DNA from: Korobacter sp963758505
GTDB taxonomy: Bacteria; Acidobacteriota; Terriglobia; Terriglobales; Acidobacteriaceae
Direction: 5' to 3'
Assembly: GCA_963758505.1 (NCBI GenBank)
Contig: CAVWVJ010000003.1
Coordinates: forward strand, 1,488,001-1,552,000
Length of the DNA: 64,000 nt
The notes beneath the pieces are model-generated. The model did not search any database. It saw only the letters and a program-made list of their open reading frames with translations, and was not told the DNA's origin. The position numbers and the translations under genes were made by a program. Numbering within the stretch: position 1 is the stretch's first letter; each line of letters begins with the position of its first letter. Shown here in pieces: positions 36,328 through 45,250 of the stretch.

Positions 36328-37482
36328 GTGAGACTTGTATCCGGCCTTCGATTTTCCTCACTACCCAGCGGCCCTCGGCTGCTCAGGGGCCTGCTGCCTC
36401 TATTCCTTTTTCTAAGCCTGATTTCACTTGCTGGCTGCAAACGCGGATCGCTGAAGCAGGCGGAAGTGATGTACGTTTCTGCGCCCCAGGCGAACCTGCG
36501 GGACCGCGTCTCGGCGGTATACAACAAGGTGGGAATCGTGTACGCCGGTGACAAGGTCGAGGTGCTGGAGAAGCAGAAACGATTTGTGCACGTCAAGACG
36601 AGCAGCGGCCTGGATGGTTGGCTGGAGCTGCGATACCTGGCGGGCCAGGACGTCTTCGATGGGTTCGAGAAGTTGAAGAAGGAAAACGCGAAGACCCAAG
36701 TGGAAGCGCAGGGCACAACCCGCGCCGAGCTGAACATTCACCTTACGCCCGACCGCGAAGGTGATCACCTCTACCAGATGAAAGAGGGCGAAAAGGTCGA
36801 GGTCCTGAAGAAGGCCAGTTCCGAAAAAAACACCGGCGTTCCAAAGCCGGCGAAGCCAATTCCATCGAAAGAGCCGGTTAAGAAGGCAGCAACGCCAGCG
36901 ACCAGAGCGCCGGTAGCGGCGACGAAGGCACCCGAGGAGCAGGCTGCGGCGATGGAAGACTGGTGGCTGATTCGCGACAGCCAGGGCCACGTGGGCTGGG
37001 TGCTGATGCGGATGATCGACCTGGATGTGCCGCTCGACATTGCACAATATGCAGAGGGACAGCGCATCATGGGGTATTTCATCCTGGACAAGATCCAGGA
37101 CGGCGATAAGCAGGTGCCGCAGTACCTGGTCTTGATGAGCGCCCCCAAAGAGGGCCTGCCCTACGATTACGACTCCATCCGCGTCTTCAGCTGGAATTCG
37201 AAGCGGCATCACTATGAGACGGCATACCGTGAGCGCAATATTTTCGGCGTGTATCCGGTCACGAACGGCATGGAGGATTTCGGAAAAGAGGGCGTGGAGC
37301 CGGTTTTCACCATCCAGGTGAAAGATGAAACCGGGGCGACCGTGCCGCGGAAATTCAGGATGGTGCAGCCGGTGGTCCGGCGAGTGCTGCTGCCGGGTCA
37401 GAACGAGAAGACGGAGCCGAAGTTGATGCGGCCGGAGCCGGTGAAGAGAAACGAAGAAGGAAAGGCGAAAAAACGCCACTGA
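36328..37482 (+). CDS. SH3-domain lipoprotein
   Basis: The protein (384 residues from the GTG at 36328; an in-frame GTG at 36268 is the alternative) has a lipoprotein signal ending in LAGC with Cys37. Two bacterial SH3-like modules follow. The first covers about residues 45-115 (YVSAPQANLRDRVSAVYNKV to HVKTSSGLDGWLELRYL). The second covers about 130-245 and is split by a Lys/Pro/Ala-rich linker. The C-terminal part contains YDYDSIRVFSWNSKRHHYET. Such proteins bind cell-wall or envelope components. It is probably anchored in the periplasm. Function unknown beyond this. Confidence 0.8.
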   Translation: MRLVSGLRFSSLPSGPRLLRGLLPLFLFLSLISLAGCKRGSLKQAEVMYVSAPQANLRDRVSAVYNKVGIVYAGDKVEVLEKQKRFVHVKTSSGLDGWLELRYLAGQDVFDGFEKLKKENAKTQVEAQGTTRAELNIHLTPDREGDHLYQMKEGEKVEVLKKASSEKNTGVPKPAKPIPSKEPVKKAATPATRAPVAATKAPEEQAAAMEDWWLIRDSQGHVGWVLMRMIDLDVPLDIAQYAEGQRIMGYFILDKIQDGDKQVPQYLVLMSAPKEGLPYDYDSIRVFSWNSKRHHYETAYRERNIFGVYPVTNGMEDFGKEGVEPVFTIQVKDETGATVPRKFRMVQPVVRRVLLPGQNEKTEPKLMRPEPVKRNEEGKAKKRH

Positions 37483-37611
37483 GGTGAGGGCGAGTTGCCC
37501 GAGCAGCTCTGCTTTTGTGGTTTCTTTTTGAGCAGCTCGCAATTCCGCACCCGAAATCAGGCAGCTTCGCCCTGAAGTCGTCCATCCAACGGAAAGAACG
37601 GAGAGACGGCC

Positions 37612-37836
37612 ATGGCTGAGAAGGTGAAAGACCTGAAGTTGAATCGGGATTATAAGAAGTTCCTGTATTACATCGATGGCGAAGGCAGCGTCTGCCAGAA
37701 ACCCAAGTCCGGCGAAGGGGAGGCGAAGGTGCTGGTAGAGAACGCTGTGCAGCGGGATAACCAGTTCCTGTATTTCATCGACAAGGAAGGCGATATTTCG
37801 CGGTCGCCGAGGGGAACGAAGAAGAAAGCCGCATAG
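37612..37836 (+). CDS. Small protein with internal duplication
   Basis: The 74-residue protein has a good ribosome-binding site (GGAGAG) before its ATG. It contains two copies of a 12-residue unit, FLYYIDGEGSVC (residues 17-28) and FLYFIDKEGDIS (about 52-63), each followed by a basic Lys/Arg/Pro tail. No signal peptide or membrane helix is present. The duplication suggests two beta-hairpins in a small domain. I do not recognise a family; similar short proteins may exist in related genomes. Confidence 0.75.
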   Translation: MAEKVKDLKLNRDYKKFLYYIDGEGSVCQKPKSGEGEAKVLVENAVQRDNQFLYFIDKEGDISRSPRGTKKKAA

Positions 37837-37945
37837 CAGCTCAACGAATGGAATGGATATGATGGATGGCCGGGTCTCTCCCGGCCATTCTCTTTGCGGG
37901 AAACTGCTCTCCAGCATCTCACCGCAGGCACGACTGACGCACTCC

Positions 37946-39568
37946 ATGAGTTCCGACCTGAACTTCTATATCTTCCGGGAAGGACGCCGCCAGATTCCGG
38001 GGCAGCGGCTCCTGGCGGAGCTGCGCGAAAGCCTCGCGCGCGCCGTGGACGACGCGGGCTGGACGGACGCGCTGTTGAGGTCCGGCGAGTTGGAGTCTGC
38101 GCTTGCGGATGGCGGCCTGAGCCAAGCCGAAGCTCAAGCGAAAATTACGGACAGTTGTGCCGAGTCGATGGTGGCTGCGGATCATCACCCCAAGGCAGAA
38201 CTTCTACGGAGGTTGCCGGAAGGCATTTCGGGAGAGCTTACGGTTGCGACTCCGGAAGGGTTCGCTTACTACGCGCTGCATCCCAGGCAATACGCGGATG
38301 TGGTGGAGCGATGCGGAGACATCAAGAGCGCAGTGATCGTGGGGATCCGGAGTATCGGGACGACGCTGAGCGCGATGGCTGCGGCGGCGCTGCGACAGCG
38401 GGGTTCCAAGGCTGTGCGGTTGACGGTTCGGCCGGAGGGCCATCCCTTCGAACGGCAAGTGAGTTGGACGCCGGCACAAGCCACATCGATTGGGGCTGGC
38501 ATGGTGAGTGGAGCGACGTTTGTCGTGGTGGATGAAGGGCCGGGTCTGAGTGGATCTTCGTTTCTCGCGGTAGCCGAGGCGCTCGTCGCGGCAGGCGTGG
38601 GACGGGAGCAGATTGTGCTGGTGCCAGGGTATGCGGTAGATCCATCGAGGCTGCGCGCCAGGGATGCGGAGCGACGATGGAGCGAATTCCGTTGTGTTCC
38701 CGCAAAAGATGCGCCGCGACCTTCAGGAGAGTGGATTGGAGCGGGGGAGTGGCGGCCGCGTTTTCTCGGCGACGAGCGACATTGGCCTGGGGCCTGGACG
38801 AACCTGGAACGCTCTAAGTTCCTGTCGGAGGATGGCCGGACTCTCTGGAAGTTTGAAGGGTTGGGCCCGTACGGAGAGCGGTCTCGAACGCAAGCGCGGA
38901 GATTGGCCGAGAATGGATTCGGGCCGAGAGTGCTGGCGGAGGAGTCGGGCTACGTCGGCTATGAGCGACTGCGAGGGACGCCTGCGCGCAGGGAAGATCT
39001 GGAGGCTGAACGGATCCGAAGAATAGCGTCGTATTGTGCATTTCGCGCGAAGGAGTTTGAGTACGAGGTGAGCGAAGGGCAGCAGCAGGATCTCTCGACC
39101 ATGGGGCGGGTGAATTTCGAGCGAGAGTTTGGGGAGCCGTTGCCGGAGCAGTGGACGCGTCTGGAGATTGTGAAGCCCACGATTTGCGATGCGAAGATGT
39201 CGCCGCAGGAGTGGCTTCTGACCGAGGACGGGCGCTTCCTGAAGGTCGACGCTACCTCGCACGGGGATGATCACTTCTTCCCGGGACCGTGCGACATTGC
39301 ATGGGACCTCGCGGGCGCCATGGTGGAATGGGAGATGGATGCTGTTGGCCGAAATGCGCTTCTGCGCGAGTATCAGCACCTGAGCAAAGATGACGCGTCG
39401 GGGCGCATTGCAAACTACCTTCGCGCGTATGCGGTGTTTCGTTTCGCCTGGGCGAAGATGGGTGCGGCTGCTATGAAAGGAACGCCTGAGGAAGAACGGC
39501 TGATGCGTGAGTACCGCCGGTATCGAGCGCACGCCGAAGGCGTCGGTGCCGCTTCAGCGCATTCCTAG
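37946..39568 (+). CDS. Phosphoribosyltransferase-like and APH-like kinase fusion
   Basis: This 540-residue protein starts at the ATG at 37946. Residues about 95-240 form a PRTase-type fold: VIVGIRSIGTTLS (131-142) followed by the PRPP-loop-like VVVDEGPGLSGSS (193-205), with Glu in place of the usual second Asp. Residues about 320-510 resemble aminoglycoside-phosphotransferase kinases. QARRLAENGFGPRVLAEE is part of the N-lobe, CDAKMSPQEWLL stands at the catalytic loop, and KVDATSHGDDHFFPGPCDIAWDL is the metal-binding and following segment. The domains would act on a ribose-phosphate compound. It overlaps the convergent oxidoreductase gene by 15 bp. No close family is known to me. Confidence 0.7.
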   Translation: MSSDLNFYIFREGRRQIPGQRLLAELRESLARAVDDAGWTDALLRSGELESALADGGLSQAEAQAKITDSCAESMVAADHHPKAELLRRLPEGISGELTVATPEGFAYYALHPRQYADVVERCGDIKSAVIVGIRSIGTTLSAMAAAALRQRGSKAVRLTVRPEGHPFERQVSWTPAQATSIGAGMVSGATFVVVDEGPGLSGSSFLAVAEALVAAGVGREQIVLVPGYAVDPSRLRARDAERRWSEFRCVPAKDAPRPSGEWIGAGEWRPRFLGDERHWPGAWTNLERSKFLSEDGRTLWKFEGLGPYGERSRTQARRLAENGFGPRVLAEESGYVGYERLRGTPARREDLEAERIRRIASYCAFRAKEFEYEVSEGQQQDLSTMGRVNFEREFGEPLPEQWTRLEIVKPTICDAKMSPQEWLLTEDGRFLKVDATSHGDDHFFPGPCDIAWDLAGAMVEWEMDAVGRNALLREYQHLSKDDASGRIANYLRAYAVFRFAWAKMGAAAMKGTPEEERLMREYRRYRAHAEGVGAASAHS

Positions 39569-40675
39569 CCGCAGCAGGGGCTTCAGGGTCGCGTTGTTCG
39601 TGATCAAGTCGGCTACGTAGCGACCGACGGCGGGCCCGTTCTTGAAGCCGTGACCGGAACCGCCGCCCACGATCCAGCAGTTCTTCCATTCCGGATGACG
39701 ATCGATGAGGTAGTCGTGCGACGGCGTGTTCTCGTACTGGCAGACGCGGGTCTCGACGATGGGAGCCTCGGCCAAGAGCGGGAAGCGGTCGCGCACGAAT
39801 TCTCGGACTTGTTGCGCGTACGGGGCTGTGGATTGGCGGTCCATGGTGTCGGGATCGGCGGGTTGTTGAATCAGGTCCACCGCGAGTTTGAATCCGCGAT
39901 TCTCGATGTCGGGAATTCCGTAGGCGTCCCAGTTCTCGTCGCCCATGAAGATCCAGGTTGGCATATGCGGCGGTGCGAAGTCGCTTAGGGCGGCGGGAAC
40001 ACCCAGGAAGAAGATCTCGGCGCGGACCGGGGTGATGTAGTTCCCGAGCAGCTCGGGAAAGAGCTTGGGGAGCCAGGGGCCGCAGGCGAAGATGTAAGCG
40101 TCGGCAGAGATGGTTTCGCCTTCCGAGGTCTTGATTGATCCACCATGGATGGGGGCGGAGATCGACGCCTGTCGATACTCGATTCCATCGCGGGTGAGCA
40201 GTTCGGTGAGTAGCTGCACGGCGCGACGCGCCATGAGCGCCCCGCTGTCTGGCTCGAAGACGGCGCATTCGCTGGCTTTGAAGCAGATCTGCGGAAATCG
40301 CGAGGAGAGTTGGGCGGCGGGGATGAGTTCACATTCGGCTCCAAGCGATCGAATGACGGCAACGCTGTTCTGCACCCACTCGGTTTTCTCTTCGGAAAAA
40401 GTCAGCACTCCGGTGCGATGAAAGAGCTTCTGCCCGCAACGTTGTTCGAGGGCGAGCCACTCGGGGAGGGACTCGAAGGCCCATCGGCTGTAGAGTTCGC
40501 CATCGCCGTAAGCCATGCGGGTGATACGCGTCTCGCCGCCGGAGCTGGAACGGCTATTCGCTGGCCCGTGGGCATCGATCATGACCACGCGCAGGCCTGC
40601 TTTGCGCAGGAAGTAGGCGGTCCAGCTACCGAAGACGCCCGCGCCGATGACGGCTATATCGAAACGCGTGTTCAT
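39554..40675 (-). CDS. FAD-dependent oxidoreductase, monomeric sarcosine oxidase-like
   Basis: The 373-residue protein, read from the ATG at 40675, has the dinucleotide-binding motif IAVIGAGVFGSW (GxGxxG at 11-16) and the C-terminal flavin region WIVGGGSGHGFKNGPAVG. Cys312 in VCQYENTP aligns with the cysteine that covalently holds FAD in monomeric sarcosine oxidase. It should oxidise a secondary amine or amino acid with oxygen or a carrier. The gene overlaps the upstream cupin gene by four bases (ATGA), so the two are co-translated. Confidence 0.9.
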   Translation of the reverse strand: MNTRFDIAVIGAGVFGSWTAYFLRKAGLRVVMIDAHGPANSRSSSGGETRITRMAYGDGELYSRWAFESLPEWLALEQRCGQKLFHRTGVLTFSEEKTEWVQNSVAVIRSLGAECELIPAAQLSSRFPQICFKASECAVFEPDSGALMARRAVQLLTELLTRDGIEYRQASISAPIHGGSIKTSEGETISADAYIFACGPWLPKLFPELLGNYITPVRAEIFFLGVPAALSDFAPPHMPTWIFMGDENWDAYGIPDIENRGFKLAVDLIQQPADPDTMDRQSTAPYAQQVREFVRDRFPLLAEAPIVETRVCQYENTPSHDYLIDRHPEWKNCWIVGGGSGHGFKNGPAVGRYVADLITNNATLKPLLRLGMR

Positions 40676-41037
40676 TCGGCGTCGCGGTGGACCGTGGCTG
40701 GAGAAAACGCGGGCAGGCAGACGGCGATGTATTCGGCGCCGCTCGCTTCGGGGGTGGAGTAGCGAACCCATTCTCCGGCGCGGGTGATGATCGCCTGTCC
40801 AGCGCGGACGTCGGTGTGACCCCCGTCGTGCTCAACACGGATGAGACCCTTCAGCACCACGGTGAACTCGTCGAAAGCAGGTCTCTGCCCGGGCTCCTGC
40901 CAGCCCTCGGGACTGCGCATGTGGGCGATGCTGGCGGCCTCGGTGCTGGAGTTCACCCGGCCAATGTATTCATCGATGAGCTTAGGCTTGTTGCCGGCTG
41001 CCGTGATGCGAGTCGGTTGTGAGATCAGCGTAGGCAT
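40672..41037 (-). CDS. Cupin-domain protein
   Basis: This 121-residue protein is a single cupin. The conserved region has EPGQRPAFDEFTVVLKGLIR, and the second half has AGQAIITRAGEWVRYSTPEA. Metal-binding residues are only partly conserved: one His sits in IAHMRSPEGW and one Glu in FDEFTVV. It is translationally coupled to the sarcosine-oxidase-like gene and may process or bind the same small molecule. Its start is 196 bp from the end of the DegT aminotransferase gene, with repeats between. Confidence 0.85.
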   Translation of the reverse strand: MPTLISQPTRITAAGNKPKLIDEYIGRVNSSTEAASIAHMRSPEGWQEPGQRPAFDEFTVVLKGLIRVEHDGGHTDVRAGQAIITRAGEWVRYSTPEASGAEYIAVCLPAFSPATVHRDAE

Positions 41038-41068
41038 GCGGGATAGTGTAGCGAGAGAGGGTGGGCGA

Positions 41069-41170
41069 GGGTAGTCCTTCGGCCAAACGCTCCGGAGGAC
41101 AGCGGTTTGACTTGTCGTGATCGTGAGGACAGCAGGTCCATACGTCGCTGCGCTCCTCTGGATGACAAGG
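41069..41170 (+). repeat. REP-like repeats between cupin and aminotransferase genes
   Basis: Two degenerate copies of the dispersed repeat family are visible. One begins GTAGTCCTTCGGCC. The other ends GCTGCGCTCCTCTGGATGAC (about 41131-41168). They lie in a 196-bp spacer without genes. Confidence 0.5.
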
Positions 41171-41233
41171 GAGGGCGATGGTGGCGTGGGCTTACCGCGT
41201 CGTACGCTTGGTGCGATCCGCTCGGGACGACGG

Positions 41234-42415
41234 CTACCGGTAGAAATCGCGGATGGCTTCGATCACGCGGTGCTGTTCCTCTTCGGTGATCTCGGGGAAG
41301 ATAGGAAGCGCAAGGACCTCCCGGGCGGCCAGTTCGGTATGCGGCAAGTCGCCGGGGCGGTAGCCGAGATAGCCGAAACAATCCTGCAAGTGCAGCGGGA
41401 CAGGGTAATAAACTTCGCTTCCGATACCGCGAGCGGCGAGGAACTGGCGCAAATCATCGCGGCGCATAGCGCGAATCACGTACTGGTGATAGATATGATG
41501 GGCTTGCTGCATGGTGCATAGCAGACGCACCGGTTCGCGTGCTGCCCATCCTCCGCGCGAAGCAGGGGCGGCCAGACCAAGTTCCACGAGCATGGTGTCG
41601 TAACGGGCAGCGACTTCCCGCCGTCGCGCATTCCACTGGTCGATATATTTCAGCTTCACTCGTAGAACGGCGGCCTGGATGGAGTCGAGGCGGCTGTTCC
41701 AGCCGATTTCTTCATGGTAATAACGTACCCGGCTGCCGTGGTTGCGCAGGCGCCGGACGTGATCGGCCGCTTCGGGATCGTTGGTGGTGACGAGGCCGCC
41801 ATCTCCGAAGGCGCTGAGGTTCTTGGTGGGATAAAAGCTGAAGGCTGCGATGTGCCCGAGGGAACCCGCCCGGCGACCTCGCCAAGTTGCTCCGAAGGCC
41901 TGGGCTGCGTCTTCCACGATCTTCAAATCGTGTTCGCGGCCGAAGCGCTCGAAGCGATCCATGTCGGCGCACTGGCCGTAAAGATGCACGGGCATTACGG
42001 CCTTCAGGCCTGCTGCCGTTCCGGAAAAGAGTTTGGCTTCCACCTGTCCCGGGTCCAGGTTGAGGGTGTCGGGATGGATGTCGACGAATACCGGACGCGC
42101 ACCACAGCGCACGATCGAGCTGGCGGTGGCGAAGAAGCTGAATGCAGTGGTAATAACGTGATCGCCGGCACCTACGCCGCATACCGCCAGGGAGAGCCAG
42201 AGCGCGTCGGTGCCGGAGGCACAGCCGACGGCCGCCTTGGTCCCGAGATAAGCGGCTGATTCCCGTTCGAAGGCCTGCACCGCTTCGCCCAGGACCAGGT
42301 GCTGCGACTCGCAGACTTCCTCGATGGCGGCATAGATTTCCTTGCGAATCGACGCGAATTGCCGTTTTAAGTCGAGCATCGGAACGGCGGTGGTGGTGAC
42401 GCTGGCGTCGGGCAT
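41234..42415 (-). CDS. DegT/DnrJ/EryC1-type aminotransferase
   Basis: This 393-residue PLP enzyme has the family fold. It starts MLDLKRQFASIRKEIYAAIE, has the cofactor-binding GCASGTDALWL (residues 64-74), Asp169 in IVEDAAQAFGA and the Schiff-base Lys198 in FYPTKNLSAFGDGG. It transfers an amino group to a keto sugar nucleotide, typically in lipopolysaccharide or glycan biosynthesis. No other sugar genes are adjacent. The gene ends about 200 bp before the cupin gene start on the same strand. Confidence 0.93.
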   Translation of the reverse strand: MPDASVTTTAVPMLDLKRQFASIRKEIYAAIEEVCESQHLVLGEAVQAFERESAAYLGTKAAVGCASGTDALWLSLAVCGVGAGDHVITTAFSFFATASSIVRCGARPVFVDIHPDTLNLDPGQVEAKLFSGTAAGLKAVMPVHLYGQCADMDRFERFGREHDLKIVEDAAQAFGATWRGRRAGSLGHIAAFSFYPTKNLSAFGDGGLVTTNDPEAADHVRRLRNHGSRVRYYHEEIGWNSRLDSIQAAVLRVKLKYIDQWNARRREVAARYDTMLVELGLAAPASRGGWAAREPVRLLCTMQQAHHIYHQYVIRAMRRDDLRQFLAARGIGSEVYYPVPLHLQDCFGYLGYRPGDLPHTELAAREVLALPIFPEITEEEQHRVIEAIRDFYR

Positions 42416-42442
42416 GGCAAATGAAAATTGTAGCAGGGCTTT

Positions 42443-43204
42443 CTATTTCACATTCGCGAACAACGGGTAGTGGGATGCGACCGCCATGAAGAAAAGCAGC
42501 GGAAAAGTGAGCACAAAATTAATGCGCGAAACCAGGAACGAGAGGCGCGCAGCTTTTGCGGCTTCGGGGGGAATGGGCGTGCCATTCGCAAGGTTGGCGG
42601 TCGTCCAGCGAATGATTTTCTTCTGCATACGCCAGAGCAGTCCCCAGACGTTGAACATCATGAACCATCCCATGCCGCCGCCCACGCCAATGGCGAGCAT
42701 GCGGTTGCTCTCCCAGCCGTGCTGGTTCAGCGCGATGTAGAGGTACGAGGCAGCGAGAACAATGATGGTCATCAAGATAGTGAGGACCGGACCTTTGCGA
42801 AGCGCTTCGGCCGGCGACATGAGGATGCCCATCTCGAGGATGAAGGCGACGGTCCAGATGCCGAAGAAGCTGCCCATGGCAGCGCCCGGCTTGACGCCGG
42901 CATTGTTGGCGTCGCTGACGACGATGGTTGACCAGTACCAGACACCGGCGAAGACGGTGACAACCGAGGACCAGCGGAACCACCAGAGTGCGCGGGGCAT
43001 CAGTTGCGAAATCACGAAACTTTTTTCCGCGGGCTGGGCCGCCTTCACGAGCGGGATATTTACCAGATTGAAATAGTAGAGCAATCCGACCCACGTAATT
43101 CCGGCGACAAAATGAACCCATCGAAGTGCCAGCAGGAAGAGAGAGGTATCGAAATCTAAGCTCAATTGGGGAGGTGTAATAGCGGCAATTTGGGGGGCAA
43201 ACAT
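42443..43204 (-). CDS. PuuD-like membrane protein (urate oxidase membrane-domain family)
   Basis: This 253-residue protein has about seven hydrophobic helices, including the family motif RWVHFVAGITWVGLLYYFNLVN near residue 28 (two short segments of it: RWVHFVAG and ITWVGLLYYFN) and a Trp-rich RALWWFRWSSVVTV. The PuuD family is the membrane part of a haem-dependent urate hydroxylase, but this protein has no C-terminal cytochrome c domain. Histidines in the helices could bind haem. No other purine-catabolism genes are nearby, so its substrate is open. Confidence 0.82.
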   Translation of the reverse strand: MFAPQIAAITPPQLSLDFDTSLFLLALRWVHFVAGITWVGLLYYFNLVNIPLVKAAQPAEKSFVISQLMPRALWWFRWSSVVTVFAGVWYWSTIVVSDANNAGVKPGAAMGSFFGIWTVAFILEMGILMSPAEALRKGPVLTILMTIIVLAASYLYIALNQHGWESNRMLAIGVGGGMGWFMMFNVWGLLWRMQKKIIRWTTANLANGTPIPPEAAKAARLSFLVSRINFVLTFPLLFFMAVASHYPLFANVK

Positions 43205-43476
43205 GCAATTTCCTCGATTTCGGCGCAGTAGGCGAGCCGGGAGTTTTCGCAGCTTCGGAGCATCCCAGAACGGCGCAAGCGCATTGTAAAACAGTGTGGA
43301 CTCATTGCCCGGAGTTGCATTTGCGGGGAATGGGACTTATCGTACATGTGCTCGCGTTGTCGCTTTTTGCAACGCGGTCTGTAGACTACGGATACAACAC
43401 AGACCCGGGAGATCTCCGAAAGGGCGTAGCGGAGACGAGAACCGGGCTGGGCTGACCATAACAAGGAAGGCGAACC
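43205..43476. other. Divergent spacer upstream of hfq
   Basis: This 272-bp spacer separates the divergent PuuD-like and hfq genes. It contains an inverted repeat CGTTG / CAACG with a T-rich loop near 43352-43371 and the hfq Shine-Dalgarno AAGGAAGG. No reliable -35/-10 pair could be set. I see no gene in it. Confidence 0.4.
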
Positions 43477-43773
43477 ATGGAAAACAAGCCCGCACAGAAC
43501 ATCCAGGATTCATTTCTCAACACAGCCCGCAAGGACAAGACGATTGTCACGATTTATTTGCTGAGCGGGGTAAAGCTGACCGGTCGGATTCGTTCGTTCG
43601 ACAAGTACTCTGTCGTTCTGGATACGAACAACCAGGAACAGCTGATCTTCAAGCACGCGATCTCCACGGTTGTATTGCCGCGCCCGTCTCATGGCGGCGA
43701 TGTGCGGCACGCGGAGTTGAAGCCGGTTGCCTCGGTAGGCAACGTGGCACAGTCCAACCCCGCGGAGGGTTAG
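43477..43773 (+). CDS. hfq: RNA chaperone Hfq
   Basis: The 98-residue protein has the Sm1 motif region TIVTIYLLSGVKLTGRIRSFDKYSVVL and the Sm2 signature FKHAISTVVLPR; the N-terminal Gln-Asp-Ser-Phe and Lys56-His57 region supply proximal-face contacts. It forms a hexameric ring that pairs small RNAs with mRNAs. The C-terminal tail is about 30 residues and mostly flexible. It has a strong AAGGAAGG site and precedes hflX, as in many bacteria. Confidence 0.96.
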   Translation: MENKPAQNIQDSFLNTARKDKTIVTIYLLSGVKLTGRIRSFDKYSVVLDTNNQEQLIFKHAISTVVLPRPSHGGDVRHAELKPVASVGNVAQSNPAEG

Positions 43774-43906
43774 AATCGCCCGCCGTAAGAAGCAGGACAG
43801 GGAAGAGAACTCACTGGTTTCGGCCTATGAGTCGCAGAGGGAACGCAGCGCAGCGCGTTCGTCTGCCCGAACCGGCTCGCAGCAGGAGCGGGCTTTCCTG
43901 GTTGGC

Positions 43907-45250
43907 GTGGAATTTTCGAGCCGGCGGTTCCGTAACGGGGAGCCGCACCGCAAGTCCGACGCAACCTCCCCGATCCCTCCAAGCGCAAAGATCGCGCGCG
44001 ATGCGGCACTGGCGGCGCCGGTGCCGGATGCACACACAGATGCCGTGGCACCCGAAGATACTCTCGACGAGTTGCGGGAGCTGACGCGCAGCGCCGGGGC
44101 TGAGATTGCCGGCGAGATGGTGCAGAAGCGCGATCGGCCGGATCCCGCAACCCTTCTCGGCAGCGGAAAGCTGGAAGAGCTGCAGGGAGCGGTGGCATCG
44201 GCGGATGCGGACATCGTCATCTTCGATCACGATCTATCGCCGTCGCAGCAGAGGAATATCGAAAGAGAACTGCATGCACGGGTGATCGACCGCACGCAGC
44301 TGATCCTCGACATCTTTGCCCGCCACGCCCGCACGAGTGAAGGCCAGTTGCAGGTCGAACTGGCACAGTTGGAATACCTGTTGCCGAGACTCGGCGGACG
44401 CGGTATCGAGATGTCGCAGCTCGGTGGCGGCATCGGAACCCGCGGACCGGGTGAAACGCAACTCGAGACCGACCGCCGGAAGATCAACCGTCGCATCCGT
44501 CATGTGCAGAAACAATTGGAGGATGTGCGAAGAATCCGTCGCCAGCAGCGTGCGCGGCGCGAAAACGTTCCGGTGGCGGTGGTAGCGCTGGTCGGCTACA
44601 CCAATGCAGGCAAATCGACGCTCTTCAATACACTGACCAAGGCGGGCGTCTACGCGTCGTCGAAAATGTTCGCGACCCTCGATCCCACGTTGCGAGGAGT
44701 GACGCTGCCCTCCAAGCGGCAGGTGCTTTTGTCCGACACTGTCGGTTTTATTCGCAACCTGCCGACCACGCTGGTTTCCGCTTTCCGCGCGACGCTGGAG
44801 GAGGTGCAACGGGCAGCGCTGCTTTTGCATGTGGCAGATGCCACAAGTCCAGTTGCGCTGGACCAGCAACGCCAGGTGGACGAGGTGCTCGGGGAACTTG
44901 AGGTGCAAGACAAGCCGCAGATCCATGTGATGAACAAGATCGACCTTCTGCCGGAATCGAAACGGAGCGTGTTGATCAACACGGCAAAGGTGGTGCACAT
45001 TTCCGCGGCCAAGGGAATGGGGCTCGAGGCGTTGCTGGCGGCCATCGACGAAGCGATCACGGAAGATCCGGTCCAGAGGGTGAAATTGCGGATTCCGCAG
45101 TCGGATGGTAAGGCGCTGGCGTTGATCGAAGCCAAGGCGAGGACGCTACGACGACAATATCGCGCGGAAGCGGTTCACCTGGAAGTGCAAGCCCCGGAGT
45201 CGGTGGTGCGCAAATTGCGGAAGTATGTGGTGCCGCCGAAGAACGGCTAG
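43907..45250 (+). CDS. hflX: Ribosome-associated GTPase HflX (N-terminus uncertain)
   Basis: Read from the GTG at 43907 the protein has 447 residues, with a HflX-specific N-domain and glycine-rich linker (GGGIGTRGPGETQLETDRRKI), then the G domain: G1 GYTNAGKST (230-238), G3 DTVGF and G4 NKID. HflX splits stalled ribosomes after stress. The family's conserved start RAFLVGVEFSS lies upstream of the GTG: the frame is open back through the hfq stop but has no ATG, GTG or TTG. CTG at 43814 (after GGAAGAG) or ATC at 43775 would be the only candidates. The actual gene probably begins near one of them. Confidence 0.93.
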   Translation: MEFSSRRFRNGEPHRKSDATSPIPPSAKIARDAALAAPVPDAHTDAVAPEDTLDELRELTRSAGAEIAGEMVQKRDRPDPATLLGSGKLEELQGAVASADADIVIFDHDLSPSQQRNIERELHARVIDRTQLILDIFARHARTSEGQLQVELAQLEYLLPRLGGRGIEMSQLGGGIGTRGPGETQLETDRRKINRRIRHVQKQLEDVRRIRRQQRARRENVPVAVVALVGYTNAGKSTLFNTLTKAGVYASSKMFATLDPTLRGVTLPSKRQVLLSDTVGFIRNLPTTLVSAFRATLEEVQRAALLLHVADATSPVALDQQRQVDEVLGELEVQDKPQIHVMNKIDLLPESKRSVLINTAKVVHISAAKGMGLEALLAAIDEAITEDPVQRVKLRIPQSDGKALALIEAKARTLRRQYRAEAVHLEVQAPESVVRKLRKYVVPPKNG

